From NCBI RefSeq assembly GCF_024199945.1, contig NZ_JANADP010000001.1, positions 6,138,001 through 6,202,000 on the forward strand: a stretch of 64,000 nucleotides of DNA, given 5' to 3'. Positions 28,786 through 37,135 of this stretch are shown piece after piece (within the stretch, counting starts at the first letter, position 1; each line of letters starts with the position of its first letter). A program made the position numbers and the translations under genes. This DNA is from Bradyrhizobium sp. CCGUVB4N. Lineage in GTDB: Bacteria > Pseudomonadota > Alphaproteobacteria > Rhizobiales > Xanthobacteraceae. The notes under the pieces are model-generated. The model ran no database searches. It worked only from the letters and a program-made list of their open reading frames with translations, and was not told the DNA's origin.

Positions 28786-29391
28786 TCATGCGCTGCGGAC
28801 CGCATCGCGCAGCAATCCGCTCGCCAACTGTCGAAACGCGTCCACGGCCTTGTTCAGTACGGCTTTCGGATCGTCGGCCGCGGCGACCCATAAAGCAGCG
28901 CTGAGCGCGGCGCCGTTCAGCAATCGCCCCGCCGCTTCAACGTCCACGGGCTTCACCACCTTTTCGTCGATCAGCGAACGGACCGTTCGCATGGTGACCT
29001 CCAGGCAGGCGTTCTCGCCGGGCCATTTCGATGGATCACCGAGTACGGCCGGTCCATCCAGAAGCATGATGCGCTGAATTTCAGGATCGAGCGCCATTTC
29101 GATATACGCACTGCCCTCTGCGAGGAGGCCTTGCCACAAGGTGGGCGCCTGCTCGCGGATCGCGCGCAGCCGCTCCGCCATTTCGGCGTCGATCTGCTCG
29201 ACGACGGCCCAGAGCAGCCCCTTCTTGTCTTCGAAATTGTGATAGAGCGCGCCCCGCGTCAGCCCGACCGAGGCCGTCAGCTCATCCATCGACGCGTCTG
29301 CATAACCTTGCGTGGCGAACGCCTTGCGCGCGGCCCGGATGAGCTTGACCCGATTTTCCGCCATGGCTGCGGCGCGCTTTCCTTCGACCAT
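28786..29391 (-). CDS. TetR family transcriptional regulator
   Basis: A 201-residue TetR-type repressor. The DNA-binding domain at residues 12-60 includes LIRAARKAFATQGYADASMD, then the recognition part VGLTRGALYHNFEDKKGLL. ATG 29391 has GGAG 5 bases upstream, and the family opening EGKRAAAMAENR follows; a longer reading to 29442 runs through the operator region. It is divergent from a RidA gene, with two near-identical palindromes between the two starts, so it should repress both genes. The ligand is unknown. Confidence 0.93.
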   Translation of the reverse strand: MVEGKRAAAMAENRVKLIRAARKAFATQGYADASMDELTASVGLTRGALYHNFEDKKGLLWAVVEQIDAEMAERLRAIREQAPTLWQGLLAEGSAYIEMALDPEIQRIMLLDGPAVLGDPSKWPGENACLEVTMRTVRSLIDEKVVKPVDVEAAGRLLNGAALSAALWVAAADDPKAVLNKAVDAFRQLASGLLRDAVRSA

Positions 29392-29409
29392 GCTCGCTCC
29401 ACTTTTCAG

Positions 29410-29461
29410 TTGACATACGCCTCGTATGTGAGCGATACCCACTCACATACGGAACGTATAT
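29410..29461. promoter_or_regulatory. Two tandem TetR-type operators overlapping a promoter
   Basis: ACATACG-CCT-CGTATGT (29413-29429) is a perfect 7-bp inverted repeat with a 3-base spacer, and ACATACG-GAA-CGTATAT (29445-29461) is a second copy with one mismatch pair. Their centres are 32 bases apart, i.e. about three helical turns. TTGACA at 29410-29415, reading toward the RidA gene, runs into the first operator and looks like a -35 box, so binding would block it. Confidence 0.85.
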
Positions 29462-29534
29462 GAAGAATGTCACGGCCGGCGCCGCAAGGCAATTCGGCCG
29501 CCAGCTCCACAGTTTCTTTCGAAAGGCTCAAGCC

Positions 29535-29933
29535 ATGCTCCAACGCGAGGCAATCTTCCCCGCTGACCGCCACGCGCTTTACCAAGCGCATCGGTATTCT
29601 CCGGCGATCCGATCCGGTGACTTGCTCTTCGTTTCGGGCCAGGTCGGTAGTCGCGAGGACGGCTCACCCGAGCCGGTGTTCGAGGATCAGGTCCGGCGTG
29701 CGTTTGCCAATCTGCGCGCCGTGCTCGCAGCTGCCGGATGCACACTGAGCGATGTGGTGGATGTCACCACGTTTCACACCGATCCTGACAAGCAGATCGA
29801 TACGGTGATGGCCGTCCGCAGCGCAGAGATCGGCGACGCCCCCTATCCGAACTGGACGGCCGTGGGAGTGAATTGGCTCGCAGGGTTCGACTTCGAGATC
29901 AAGGTCATCGCCCGGATCCCTTCAGCCGCGTAA
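29535..29933 (+). CDS. RidA family protein, probably without the catalytic arginine
   Basis: A 132-residue YjgF/YER057c/UK114 (Rid) family protein. Typical segments are YSPAIRSGDLLFVSGQVG and SDVVDVTTFHTD, ending in FEIKVIARIP. In canonical RidA an Arg in the R-xx-V-xx-ARLP region is needed for imine hydrolysis; here the matching stretch is NWTAVGVNWLAGFDFEIKVIA with no Arg, so it belongs to a Rid subgroup with other or unknown activity. ATG 29535 has GAAAGG upstream; a reading from 29460 would put codons inside the operator. It is divergent from the TetR gene. Confidence 0.85.
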   Translation: MLQREAIFPADRHALYQAHRYSPAIRSGDLLFVSGQVGSREDGSPEPVFEDQVRRAFANLRAVLAAAGCTLSDVVDVTTFHTDPDKQIDTVMAVRSAEIGDAPYPNWTAVGVNWLAGFDFEIKVIARIPSAA

Positions 29934-29963
29934 GGCCGTCTCCCGCCAATGCGGGAGAGACGC

Positions 29964-30938
29964 CTACGGCTTGGCGTCGTCCGCCAGCATCTTCCGGTAC
30001 TTCTCGACGTCGCGCGTCACGAGTTTTTGCAGCACCTCGGGCGTGTGCTCGTCGGGATCGGGCGCGACGGTCGAGAGATCAGCAAAACGCTTCTTCACCG
30101 CGTCGGTCTCGACCGCGGTGCGCGCGGCCGCATTCAGCTTGGCGATGATGGCCGGCGGCGTGCCCTTCGGCGCGAACAGGCCGTTCCAGCCCTGCGCCTC
30201 GAACTCGGGCAGGCCGGCTTCGGCCGACGTCGGCAGGTCGGGCAGCGTGGCGAGCCGCACGGTCGAGCCGACCACGAGCCCCCTCACCAGCTTCTCGTTG
30301 ATCGACTGCGACACCGAGGCCGCAGCATCGCAGACGCCATCGATCTGGCTGCCGATCGCATCGGTGAGCGCGGGCGAAGCTCCGCGATAGCCGACCAGCG
30401 TCGCGTCGATGCCGGCGGCCGTGACAAAGCTCTTGCAGATGAGATAGTTCGACGAGCCGACGCCGGCGTGTCCCAGGTTGATCTTGCCCGGATTGGCCTT
30501 GGCGTAGGCGATGAACTCCTTCAGGTCCTTCGCCGGAAAGTCCTTGCGCAGCGCGATGATGCCGAAGGTCTTGGCGACCATGGCGATCGGCGCGAAGGAG
30601 TCCGGCGTGAACGGCAGCTTCGGATAGATGGTGTAGGTCGCAGCATTGGTGCCGGCATTGCCGATCGCGATGGTGTAACCATCAGGCTCGGAACGGGAGG
30701 CACGCGCCAGCGCGGTCGAGCCGCCGGCGCCTGCAACGTTCTCGATCACGATGGATTGGCCGAGCGCCACGCCCATCTGCTCGGCCACAGTGCGCGCGAT
30801 CACGTCCGAGGTGCCGCCGGCCGCGAACGGCACGATCATGGTGATCGGACGCTTGGGGAAATCCTGGGCGAAGGCGGCAGATGTCAGCGACAGCGCCGCA
30901 ATCGCGGCGAACGCGCGCTTCAACACGAACGAGATCAC
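29964..30938 (-). CDS. Tripartite tricarboxylate transporter substrate-binding protein (Bug/TctC family)
   Basis: A 324-residue periplasmic binding protein of the Bug family, with a signal peptide (FVLKRAFAAIAALSL, ending AAFA) and the family features PITMIVPFAAGGTSDVIAR, GSSNYLICKSFV and AEAGLPEFEAQGWNGLFAP. Start is GTG 30938, overlapping the purQ stop as GTGA, so it is translationally coupled to purQ. No membrane subunits (TctA, TctB) are nearby, which is the normal state for Bug proteins: the genome often encodes many more of them than permeases. Confidence 0.88.
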   Translation of the reverse strand: MISFVLKRAFAAIAALSLTSAAFAQDFPKRPITMIVPFAAGGTSDVIARTVAEQMGVALGQSIVIENVAGAGGSTALARASRSEPDGYTIAIGNAGTNAATYTIYPKLPFTPDSFAPIAMVAKTFGIIALRKDFPAKDLKEFIAYAKANPGKINLGHAGVGSSNYLICKSFVTAAGIDATLVGYRGASPALTDAIGSQIDGVCDAAASVSQSINEKLVRGLVVGSTVRLATLPDLPTSAEAGLPEFEAQGWNGLFAPKGTPPAIIAKLNAAARTAVETDAVKKRFADLSTVAPDPDEHTPEVLQKLVTRDVEKYRKMLADDAKP

Positions 30939-31636
30939 GCGGCCTTTTCCAGATGCGCGGTGAGGCCCGCGAACAGGCCGCGGCCATCGGTGCAGCCCAT
31001 GATGTCTTCGACGTGGTTTTCCGGATGCGGCATCATGCCGAGCACGTTGCCCTTGTCGTTGACGATTCCGGCGATCGAATGCGCGGCACCGTTGATGTTG
31101 GACTGGTCGTCGACCGTGCCGTCCGGGGAGCAATAGCGATAGAGCACGCGCCCCTCGCCCAGCAACCGCTTCACCGTCTCTTCGTCGGCCGCATAATTGC
31201 CCTCGCCATGCGCGACGGGCACGCGAATGACCTGGCCGGCATTGTAGCCGCGCGTGAACGGCGTATCCGAACGCTCGACCCGCAGGTGAACATCCTTGCA
31301 GATGAATCTCAGCCGCGAATTGCGCATCAGAATGCCCGGCAGGAGGCCGGATTCGCAGAGGATCTGGAAACCGTTGCAGACGCCGAGCACGAGGCCGCCC
31401 TTGGCCGCATAGTCACGCACCGCATCCATCACCGGCGCCCGCGCCGCAATCGCACCACAGCGCAAATAGTCGCCGTAGGAGAAGCCACCGGGCACGACCA
31501 CGAGGTCGGTGCCTGAAGGCAGCGAGGTCTCGGCGTGCCACACCATCGCGGGCTCATGGCCCGAGATGAGCTTCAGCGCGCGCGCCATGTCGCGTTCGCG
31601 GTTGATGCCGGGGAAGACGAGGATGGCGGCTTTCAT
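30935..31636 (-). CDS. purQ: Phosphoribosylformylglycinamidine synthase subunit PurQ
   Basis: A 233-residue class I glutamine amidotransferase that supplies ammonia to PurL in purine step 4. The nucleophile is Cys87 in GLVLGVCNGFQIL; the His-Glu of the triad are in MMPHPENHVE near the C-terminus. The opening AAILVFPGINRERDM is typical. Its ATG overlaps the purS stop by one base (TGATG), and its own stop overlaps the GTG of the Bug gene, so purS-purQ-bug is a coupled string. Confidence 0.97.
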   Translation of the reverse strand: MKAAILVFPGINRERDMARALKLISGHEPAMVWHAETSLPSGTDLVVVPGGFSYGDYLRCGAIAARAPVMDAVRDYAAKGGLVLGVCNGFQILCESGLLPGILMRNSRLRFICKDVHLRVERSDTPFTRGYNAGQVIRVPVAHGEGNYAADEETVKRLLGEGRVLYRYCSPDGTVDDQSNINGAAHSIAGIVNDKGNVLGMMPHPENHVEDIMGCTDGRGLFAGLTAHLEKAA

Positions 31637-31875
31637 CAGAGCAGCTCGACCCGATAGTTCTCGATCACGGTGTTGGCGAGCAGCTTGTCGGCGGCTTCCT
31701 TCAGCGCGGCTTCCGCCTTGGCCTTGTCGGCGCCGGCGAGCTCGATGTCGAACACCTTGCCCTGGCGGACGCTGGCGACGCCGTCGACACCGAGCGACTT
31801 CAGCGCGCCTTCGATGGCCTTGCCCTGCGGATCGAGGATACCCGTCTTCAGGGTAACGGTAACACGTGCCTTCAC
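31636..31875 (-). CDS. purS: Phosphoribosylformylglycinamidine synthase subunit PurS
   Basis: A 79-residue PurS, the small dimeric subunit that bridges PurL and PurQ. It begins KARVTVTLKTGILDPQGKAI, the family signature, and continues ALKSLGVDGVASVRQGKVFDIE. It lies 12 bases after purC and overlaps purQ by a shared base. Confidence 0.96.
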   Translation of the reverse strand: MKARVTVTLKTGILDPQGKAIEGALKSLGVDGVASVRQGKVFDIELAGADKAKAEAALKEAADKLLANTVIENYRVELL

Positions 31876-31887
31876 GTCAAATCCCTC

Positions 31888-32655
31888 TCAGCTCTTCACC
31901 AGCACCGGACCGGAACCTACCGGACGCTCATTCTCCATGAGGATGCCGAGGCGCTTGGCGACTTCGGTATAGGCCTCGAGCAGGCCGCCGAGATCCCTGC
32001 GGAAGCGATCCTTGTCGAGCTTCTCGTTCGACTTGATGTCCCACAGACGGCAGCTGTCCGGCGAGATCTCGTCGGCGACGATGATGCGCATCATCTCGTT
32101 CTCGAACAGCCGGCCGCACTCCATCTTGAAGTCGACGAGGCGGATGCCGATGCCGAGGAAGAGGCCGGTGAGGAAGTCGTTGACGCGAATGGCGAGCGCC
32201 ATGATGTCGTCGATCTCCTGGGGCGTGGCCCAGCCGAACGCGGTGATGTGCTCTTCCGACACCATGGGGTCGTTGAGCTGGTCGTTCTTGTAATAGAACT
32301 CGATGATCGAACGGGGCAGCTGGGTGCCCTCCTCGATGCCGAGGCGCTGCGACAGCGAGCCGGCGGCAACGTTCCGCACCACCACTTCCAGCGGCACGAT
32401 CTCGACCTCGCGAATCAACTGCTCGCGCATGTTGAGGCGGCGGATGAAGTGGGTCGGCACCCCGATGTCGTTGAGGTGCTGAAACAGGTACTCCGAGATC
32501 CGGTTGTTGAGGACACCCTTGCCCTCGATCACCTGATGCTTCTTCGCATTGAACGCTGTGGCGTCATCCTTGAAGTGCTGGATCAGGGTACCGGGCTCCG
32601 GACCTTCGTAAAGAACCTTTGCCTTGCCTTCATAAATGCGACGCCGACGGCTCAT
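31888..32655 (-). CDS. purC: Phosphoribosylaminoimidazole-succinocarboxamide synthase (SAICAR synthase)
   Basis: A 255-residue SAICAR synthetase joining CAIR and aspartate (purine step 7). Opening SRRRRIYEGKAKVLYEG contains the phosphate-binding strand; FNAKKHQVIEGKGVLNN, VPLEVVVRNVAAGSL and LVDFKMECGR are family motifs, the last in the ATP site. ATG 32655 gives the usual short N-terminus; an ATG at 32685 adds ten residues. It is the first gene of the purC-purS-purQ-bug run. Confidence 0.97.
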   Translation of the reverse strand: MSRRRRIYEGKAKVLYEGPEPGTLIQHFKDDATAFNAKKHQVIEGKGVLNNRISEYLFQHLNDIGVPTHFIRRLNMREQLIREVEIVPLEVVVRNVAAGSLSQRLGIEEGTQLPRSIIEFYYKNDQLNDPMVSEEHITAFGWATPQEIDDIMALAIRVNDFLTGLFLGIGIRLVDFKMECGRLFENEMMRIIVADEISPDSCRLWDIKSNEKLDKDRFRRDLGGLLEAYTEVAKRLGILMENERPVGSGPVLVKS

Positions 32656-32974
32656 TGGGATGTACCGTGTTTTGTTGAAATCCATGTATTTGGTGTGCTC
32701 CGGTTACCAGGTTACGACCCACAGCGGAGCTGCCGTGAACGGCCCGGAACCCCTTCCGAATCCTTGGAAACAGAACGGGAACCAAGCCTTTAGGCAACCT
32801 ATCCGATTGGCTGTCCCAGCACAATCGATCCGGCCCATCCGACGCTGACTTATACCGCCTCGCCTGCGGCTTTACGGCTCGTTGTTTCGTCGATCGTGCC
32901 CTCTATCTAGGCATGCGTGGGGGCCCTCGCAACGAGGGCCGCCAGGTCCATAGCCCCGAGGAATTGGAAGACGC
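32656..32974. other. Intergenic region between divergent purC and the DUF1476 gene
   Basis: About 320 bases with no convincing gene. A perfect 8-bp hairpin GGCCCTCG-CAA-CGAGGGCC (32922-32940) lies just upstream of the DUF1476 ribosome site, in its probable 5' leader. Otherwise it holds the two divergent promoters. I see no purine riboswitch. Confidence 0.5.
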
Positions 32975-33298
32975 ATGAGCGAATTCAACAAGCGCGAAGA
33001 AGGCTTTGAGAAGAAGTTTGCCCTCGACGAGGAGCAGAAGTTCAGGGCGGAGGCCCGCCGCAACCGGCTGCTGGGGCTGTGGGCGGCCGAAAAGCTCGGA
33101 ATCACCGGCGAAGCCGCCACCGCCTATGCCAAGGAGGTGGTCGCGGCCGATTTCGAGGAGGCCGGCGACGGCGACGTCCTGCGCAAGGTCATGGCCGATT
33201 TCGCCGCCAAGAACGTCGCCCTCACCGAACAGGCGATTCGCGGCAAGATGAGCGAGCTGATCGCGGTCGCGGCCGCCGAGGTGAAGGCCGGGAAGTAA
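32975..33298 (+). CDS. DUF1476 family, F1-ATPase zeta (inhibitor) subunit homologue
   Basis: A 107-residue, almost entirely helical protein beginning with SEFNKREEGFEKKFALDEEQ, the family signature, followed by RAEARRNRLLGLWAAEKLGI. In Paracoccus and other alphaproteobacteria the family member is the zeta subunit, which blocks reverse rotation of F1-ATPase. The N-terminal segment here is the one that acts as inhibitor. It lies upstream of purB on the same strand, with an 85-base gap. Confidence 0.9.
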   Translation: MSEFNKREEGFEKKFALDEEQKFRAEARRNRLLGLWAAEKLGITGEAATAYAKEVVAADFEEAGDGDVLRKVMADFAAKNVALTEQAIRGKMSELIAVAAAEVKAGK

Positions 33299-33383
33299 GC
33301 TTAACAGCGAGCGGTGGACGGCCACGGAAGGCCTCCCCGCCGCTCGCGCTGCCGGGCTTGCAGCCGGCCCCCAGCAATGCCAA

Positions 33384-34835
33384 ATGGGCGGCATGTCCCA
33401 GGAAAACCGCCAAGATCACATCTCCAACGTCCTCGCCCAACGCTATGCCTCGCCCGCCATGCGGGCCATCTGGAGCGGTGAAGGCAAGGTTCGCCTCGAA
33501 CGCGATTACTGGATCGCCGTGCTGAAAGGCCAGCGCGAGCTCGGCATTGCCGTACCCAATGGCGTGATCGAGGCTTACGAGCGCGTGAAGGACCAGGTCG
33601 ACCTGGATTCCATCATGCGGCGCGAGCGCATCACCCGCCACGACGTCAAGGCGCGGATTGAGGAGTTCTGCGACCTGGCCGGTCACGAGCACCTGCACAA
33701 GGGCATGACCAGCCGCGACCTCACCGAGAACGTGGAGCAGCTCCAGGTCTATCGCGGGCTGCAGCTGATCGAGACCAAGAGCATCGCCGCACTCATCCGC
33801 TTTGCCAAGCACGCCAAGCAGCTCCGCGACATGCCGTTCACGGCGCGCACGCACAACGTCGCCGCGCAGGTTACGACGCTCGGCAAGCGCATCGCCATGT
33901 TCGGCGAGGAGATGCTGGTGTCGCATCAGAGCCTGGTCAGCGTGCTCGACAGCTATCCCGCGCGCGGCCTGAAGGGCGCGGTGGGCACAAGGCTCGACCA
34001 GATCACCCTGTTCAACGGCGATGCCGGCAAGGCCCGCGCGCTCGAACAGCAGATCCTCAAGCACCTCGGCCTGCCCAAGAGCTTTGATGCGGTCGGCCAG
34101 GTCTATCCGCGCAGCCTCGACTTCCGCGCGGTCAGCGTGTTGACCGAGCTCGCCAGCGGTCCCGGCAATTTCGCCAAGACGGTGCGCCTGATGGCGGGCC
34201 ATGAGCTCGCCAGCGAAGGTTTCGCCAAGGGCCAGGTCGGCTCGTCCGCGATGCCGCACAAGATGAACAGCCGCTCCTGCGAGCGCATCAACGGCCTGCA
34301 CGTCGTGCTGAAGGGCTATCTCGCGATGGCCGCAGGCCTTGCCGGCGATCAGTGGAACGAAGGCGACGTCTCCTGCTCCGTCGTCCGCCGCGTCATGCTG
34401 CCCGATGCCTTCCTCGCCATGGACGGCCTGCTCGAGACGCTGCTATCGGTGCTCGACCAGATGGAAATATTCGACGCCGTCGTTGCGACCGAGCTCAATC
34501 GCTACCTGCCGTTCCTGCTCACCACCACGGTGATGATGGAAGCGGTCAAGAAAGGCGCCGGCCGCGAAGGCGCGCATGAGGCGATCAAGGAGCATGCGGT
34601 CGCGGCCATCCGCGATCTGCGCACCGGCAAGATCGTGCAGAACGACCTGCTCAAGCGTCTCGCCGCCGACCAGCGTCTCGGCCTCAGCGAAGCCGAGCTG
34701 AGCCAGGTGCTCGAGCACGGCCGCGCCAATTCCGGCGATGCCGGCGCTCAGGTTGATTATTTCGCCGAGCAGGTCGATGCGCTGGCGAAGGCGAAGCCTG
34801 AAGCGGCCAAGTACACGCCTGGCGCGATCTTGTAA
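33384..34835 (+). CDS. purB: Adenylosuccinate lyase, long form
   Basis: A 483-residue fumarase-superfamily lyase for two purine steps (SAICAR to AICAR; adenylosuccinate to AMP). The active-site loop GSSAMPHKMNSRSCERIN is present, as are HKGMTSRDLTENVEQLQVYR and TARTHNVAAQVTTLGKR. The layout (LKGAVGTRLD, VSVLTELASG) is that of the longer actinobacterial/eukaryote-like form, not the short form of about 435 residues. Start may be ATG 33384 or 33393 (MSQENRQ); neither has a strong site. Confidence 0.93.
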   Translation: MGGMSQENRQDHISNVLAQRYASPAMRAIWSGEGKVRLERDYWIAVLKGQRELGIAVPNGVIEAYERVKDQVDLDSIMRRERITRHDVKARIEEFCDLAGHEHLHKGMTSRDLTENVEQLQVYRGLQLIETKSIAALIRFAKHAKQLRDMPFTARTHNVAAQVTTLGKRIAMFGEEMLVSHQSLVSVLDSYPARGLKGAVGTRLDQITLFNGDAGKARALEQQILKHLGLPKSFDAVGQVYPRSLDFRAVSVLTELASGPGNFAKTVRLMAGHELASEGFAKGQVGSSAMPHKMNSRSCERINGLHVVLKGYLAMAAGLAGDQWNEGDVSCSVVRRVMLPDAFLAMDGLLETLLSVLDQMEIFDAVVATELNRYLPFLLTTTVMMEAVKKGAGREGAHEAIKEHAVAAIRDLRTGKIVQNDLLKRLAADQRLGLSEAELSQVLEHGRANSGDAGAQVDYFAEQVDALAKAKPEAAKYTPGAIL

Positions 34836-34882
34836 GCGAACAGTTGCGAGCAGCGAATATTCGCTGCTCGCCATTCGCTCCC

Positions 34883-35371
34883 TCACTCTTCCTTAAATCC
34901 ATACTCCGGCACGTTGCCGCTGGCGCCGTAATATTTGTACGGCAGGAATTTGCCTGACATCGTGATCTTGACACGGTCGCCCTTCGGGTTGGCGACGCGT
35001 TCGATCGCCATGTCGAAGTCGATCGCCGACATGATGCCGTCGCCGAACTCTTCCTCGATCAGCGCCTTCCAGGCCGGACCGTTCACCATCACCATCTCGT
35101 AGAAACGGTAGATCAGCGGATCGGTCGGCGGCATCGGCGTGCCCTGCCCGCGCATCGGCACCTCGTTGAGCATCGCGGTCTCGGTCTTCGACAACCCGAA
35201 CAGCTCCCCGGCGTTGGCCGCTTGCGGCTTGGTCAATTTCATCTGGCCCATGATCGCGCCGACGATCAGCACTTCCGAATAGCCGCCGATTTTCTCGCAG
35301 ATGTGTTTCCAGCTCCAGCCCTTCTCGCGCTTGATGTCGAGCAGCTTCTCGGTGAGGTCTTCGCGTTTCAT
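34883..35371 (-). CDS. cynS: Cyanate hydratase (cyanase)
   Basis: A 162-residue cyanase that turns cyanate plus bicarbonate into ammonia and CO2. The N-terminal helix-turn-helix-like dimer domain (KREKGWSWKHICEKIGGYSE) and the C-terminal catalytic part are both complete. The catalytic residues Arg89, Glu92 (LIYRFYEM) and Ser115 (MSAIDFDM) match the Arg, Glu and Ser of the E. coli enzyme. It stands alone; no cynT carbonic anhydrase or cynX transporter is next to it. It is convergent with purB. Confidence 0.97.
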   Translation of the reverse strand: MKREDLTEKLLDIKREKGWSWKHICEKIGGYSEVLIVGAIMGQMKLTKPQAANAGELFGLSKTETAMLNEVPMRGQGTPMPPTDPLIYRFYEMVMVNGPAWKALIEEEFGDGIMSAIDFDMAIERVANPKGDRVKITMSGKFLPYKYYGASGNVPEYGFKEE

Positions 35372-35446
35372 GTCGGGGTCTCCCTTGGTCAGGCATGTGA
35401 CGGGCCTGCCGCTTTGGGAGGCACGAAACGTGCCAATAAATGAGGC

Positions 35447-36997
35447 TTATCGCTTCAGCGTTTCCATGAATCGCCTGATCGCCTCCAGCACCGGCTGCTG
35501 ATCGCCGGCAAAGAACCAGTGATCGTGGCCGTCGAGCTCGACGAACTGCGCGCCCTTGATCCGGCTCGCCACATCGCGGCCGGCCGCGATACGCACGGCC
35601 TTGTCGTCCCGCCGATGCAGCACCAGCGTCGGCACGGCGATCTGCGGCAGCAGACCGCGCACGTCGGCGTCGCGAAACGCTTCCAGCACGGCCGAGATGC
35701 CGCCGGGACTGGACGCGGCGCGCAACAGGCCCGCCCACCAGGCGCGCGCCTGCGGATCGTCCGCAAGGCTCGGCGCAAACGCTTCGATCCCAACCGGGCC
35801 GCCCCATTGCGCGATCAGATGCCTGCTCCAGGCGTCATACTGGCTGGCGCGCAGCGCATGCGGATAATCTTCCGCCCAGCACCCCTTGGCCAGCGCGCCG
35901 AATAGAATGAGCCCCGCGACGCGGTTCTCGTCATCGGCCGCAAATTTGATGCAGGCCGGTCCGCATTCCGATGCACCGAACAGCACGACGCGACGCGAGC
36001 CCGCAGCGCGCAGAACGGTGCCGATATCCTCTGCGGTAACATCGATGCTCGGCGCCGAGCCGACACGGTCGGACAGCCCGATGCCGCGGCGATCGAACAC
36101 GATGAGGCGCCCGAGCTTCATCAATGACGCCAGGAACGTCCGGCACGCGGGATGCTCCCAGGCGCGCTCCACATGGGAGACGAAGCCGGGCATCACCAGG
36201 ATATCGAGCGAGCCGCTGCCGTAGGTCTGATACGCCAGATGCACGCCCGCGCCCTTGACGTAGCGCGTGGTCGGAAGCGCATGCGGTGCAGCGGCGGGAC
36301 TCATCAGCGCTTCGGTCTCGGCTTCCGGCGCAACGTCAAGCTCTCCGCGCAGCCGCTGCGTCAGGGCCGCGTAGTGCCGTTCCGCGGCGCTGCGATCGCC
36401 TGATAGCAGCAGGCTGCGGATCAGATGCCGGCCATAGACCTCGCTGAGCGGATCGAGCTCGACCAGACGCCCCGCATGCGCGGTCGCTGCGAAATGGTCG
36501 CCCGCGGCGTTCTTGTCCTGCACCAGCCGCTCCAGCGCATGCACGAGCCGCCCCCGCAGCGCCTCGCGACGAAAGAACGCCCAATCGTCGAATTCGGGCG
36601 CGTCCTCCGGAGAGAAGCCCGCGAGGAAGTCACCGCGATAGATCCGGCAAGCCTCTTCAAACGCGCCGCGGTCGCAGGCGCTCTCGAACAGATGCGTATC
36701 GACCGTCAGTTCGATATCCGGCGACCATCGCACGCTGCTGCGGTCGGTCTCGAACACCGGCTCGCCCAGCGCGAGCTCGATGCGATGAAGCAGGCGCCGC
36801 AAGCGCGCCAGCCCGGTCTCGCGGTCGGCCTCGGGCCACAACTGCGTCGCGATCAAATCCCGCGCAACGGCGCCCTTGGCCTCCGCGAGATAGATCAGCA
36901 GCGCAAGCCCCTTGCGCAAGGCGAGCTTGATCGGGCGGCCGTCAGCGTGGATCTCGGGGAACCCGAACGTCCCGAGCGAGAAAGCCGTCATGGACAT
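35447..36997 (-). CDS. SARP-like (BTAD) activator domain fused to alpha/beta hydrolase
   Basis: A 516-residue two-part protein. Residues 1-95 look like a winged-helix DNA-binding domain (GFPEIHADGRPIKLALRKGL, LARLRRLLHRIELALG) and 96-230 like a bacterial transcriptional activation domain of TPR type (RGDFLAGF, ALRGRLVHALERLVQ, DPLSEVYGRHLIRSLLLSGD). Residues 245-516 form an alpha/beta hydrolase (VHLAYQTYGSGSLDILVMPG, VFDRRGIGLSD, nucleophile elbow FGASECGP with Ser343, last His in DGHDHWFF). The elbow has Cys where related proteins have Gly. I infer a ligand-gated or enzyme-linked regulator. It is divergent from the MddA-like gene, 138 bases away. Confidence 0.82.
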   Translation of the reverse strand: MSMTAFSLGTFGFPEIHADGRPIKLALRKGLALLIYLAEAKGAVARDLIATQLWPEADRETGLARLRRLLHRIELALGEPVFETDRSSVRWSPDIELTVDTHLFESACDRGAFEEACRIYRGDFLAGFSPEDAPEFDDWAFFRREALRGRLVHALERLVQDKNAAGDHFAATAHAGRLVELDPLSEVYGRHLIRSLLLSGDRSAAERHYAALTQRLRGELDVAPEAETEALMSPAAAPHALPTTRYVKGAGVHLAYQTYGSGSLDILVMPGFVSHVERAWEHPACRTFLASLMKLGRLIVFDRRGIGLSDRVGSAPSIDVTAEDIGTVLRAAGSRRVVLFGASECGPACIKFAADDENRVAGLILFGALAKGCWAEDYPHALRASQYDAWSRHLIAQWGGPVGIEAFAPSLADDPQARAWWAGLLRAASSPGGISAVLEAFRDADVRGLLPQIAVPTLVLHRRDDKAVRIAAGRDVASRIKGAQFVELDGHDHWFFAGDQQPVLEAIRRFMETLKR

Positions 36998-37135
36998 CCT
37001 TCCTTCGCAGCAATCCCAGGGGACGCGCAGGGGACGGTCGCGCGGTAGCCATCGGGCTAGATCGAGCCGCCTCGCCTTCGAGCGATTCAGGCTCCTGCAT
37101 GCGTCACCGCTGCAACAGGCACAATAGGAAAAAAC

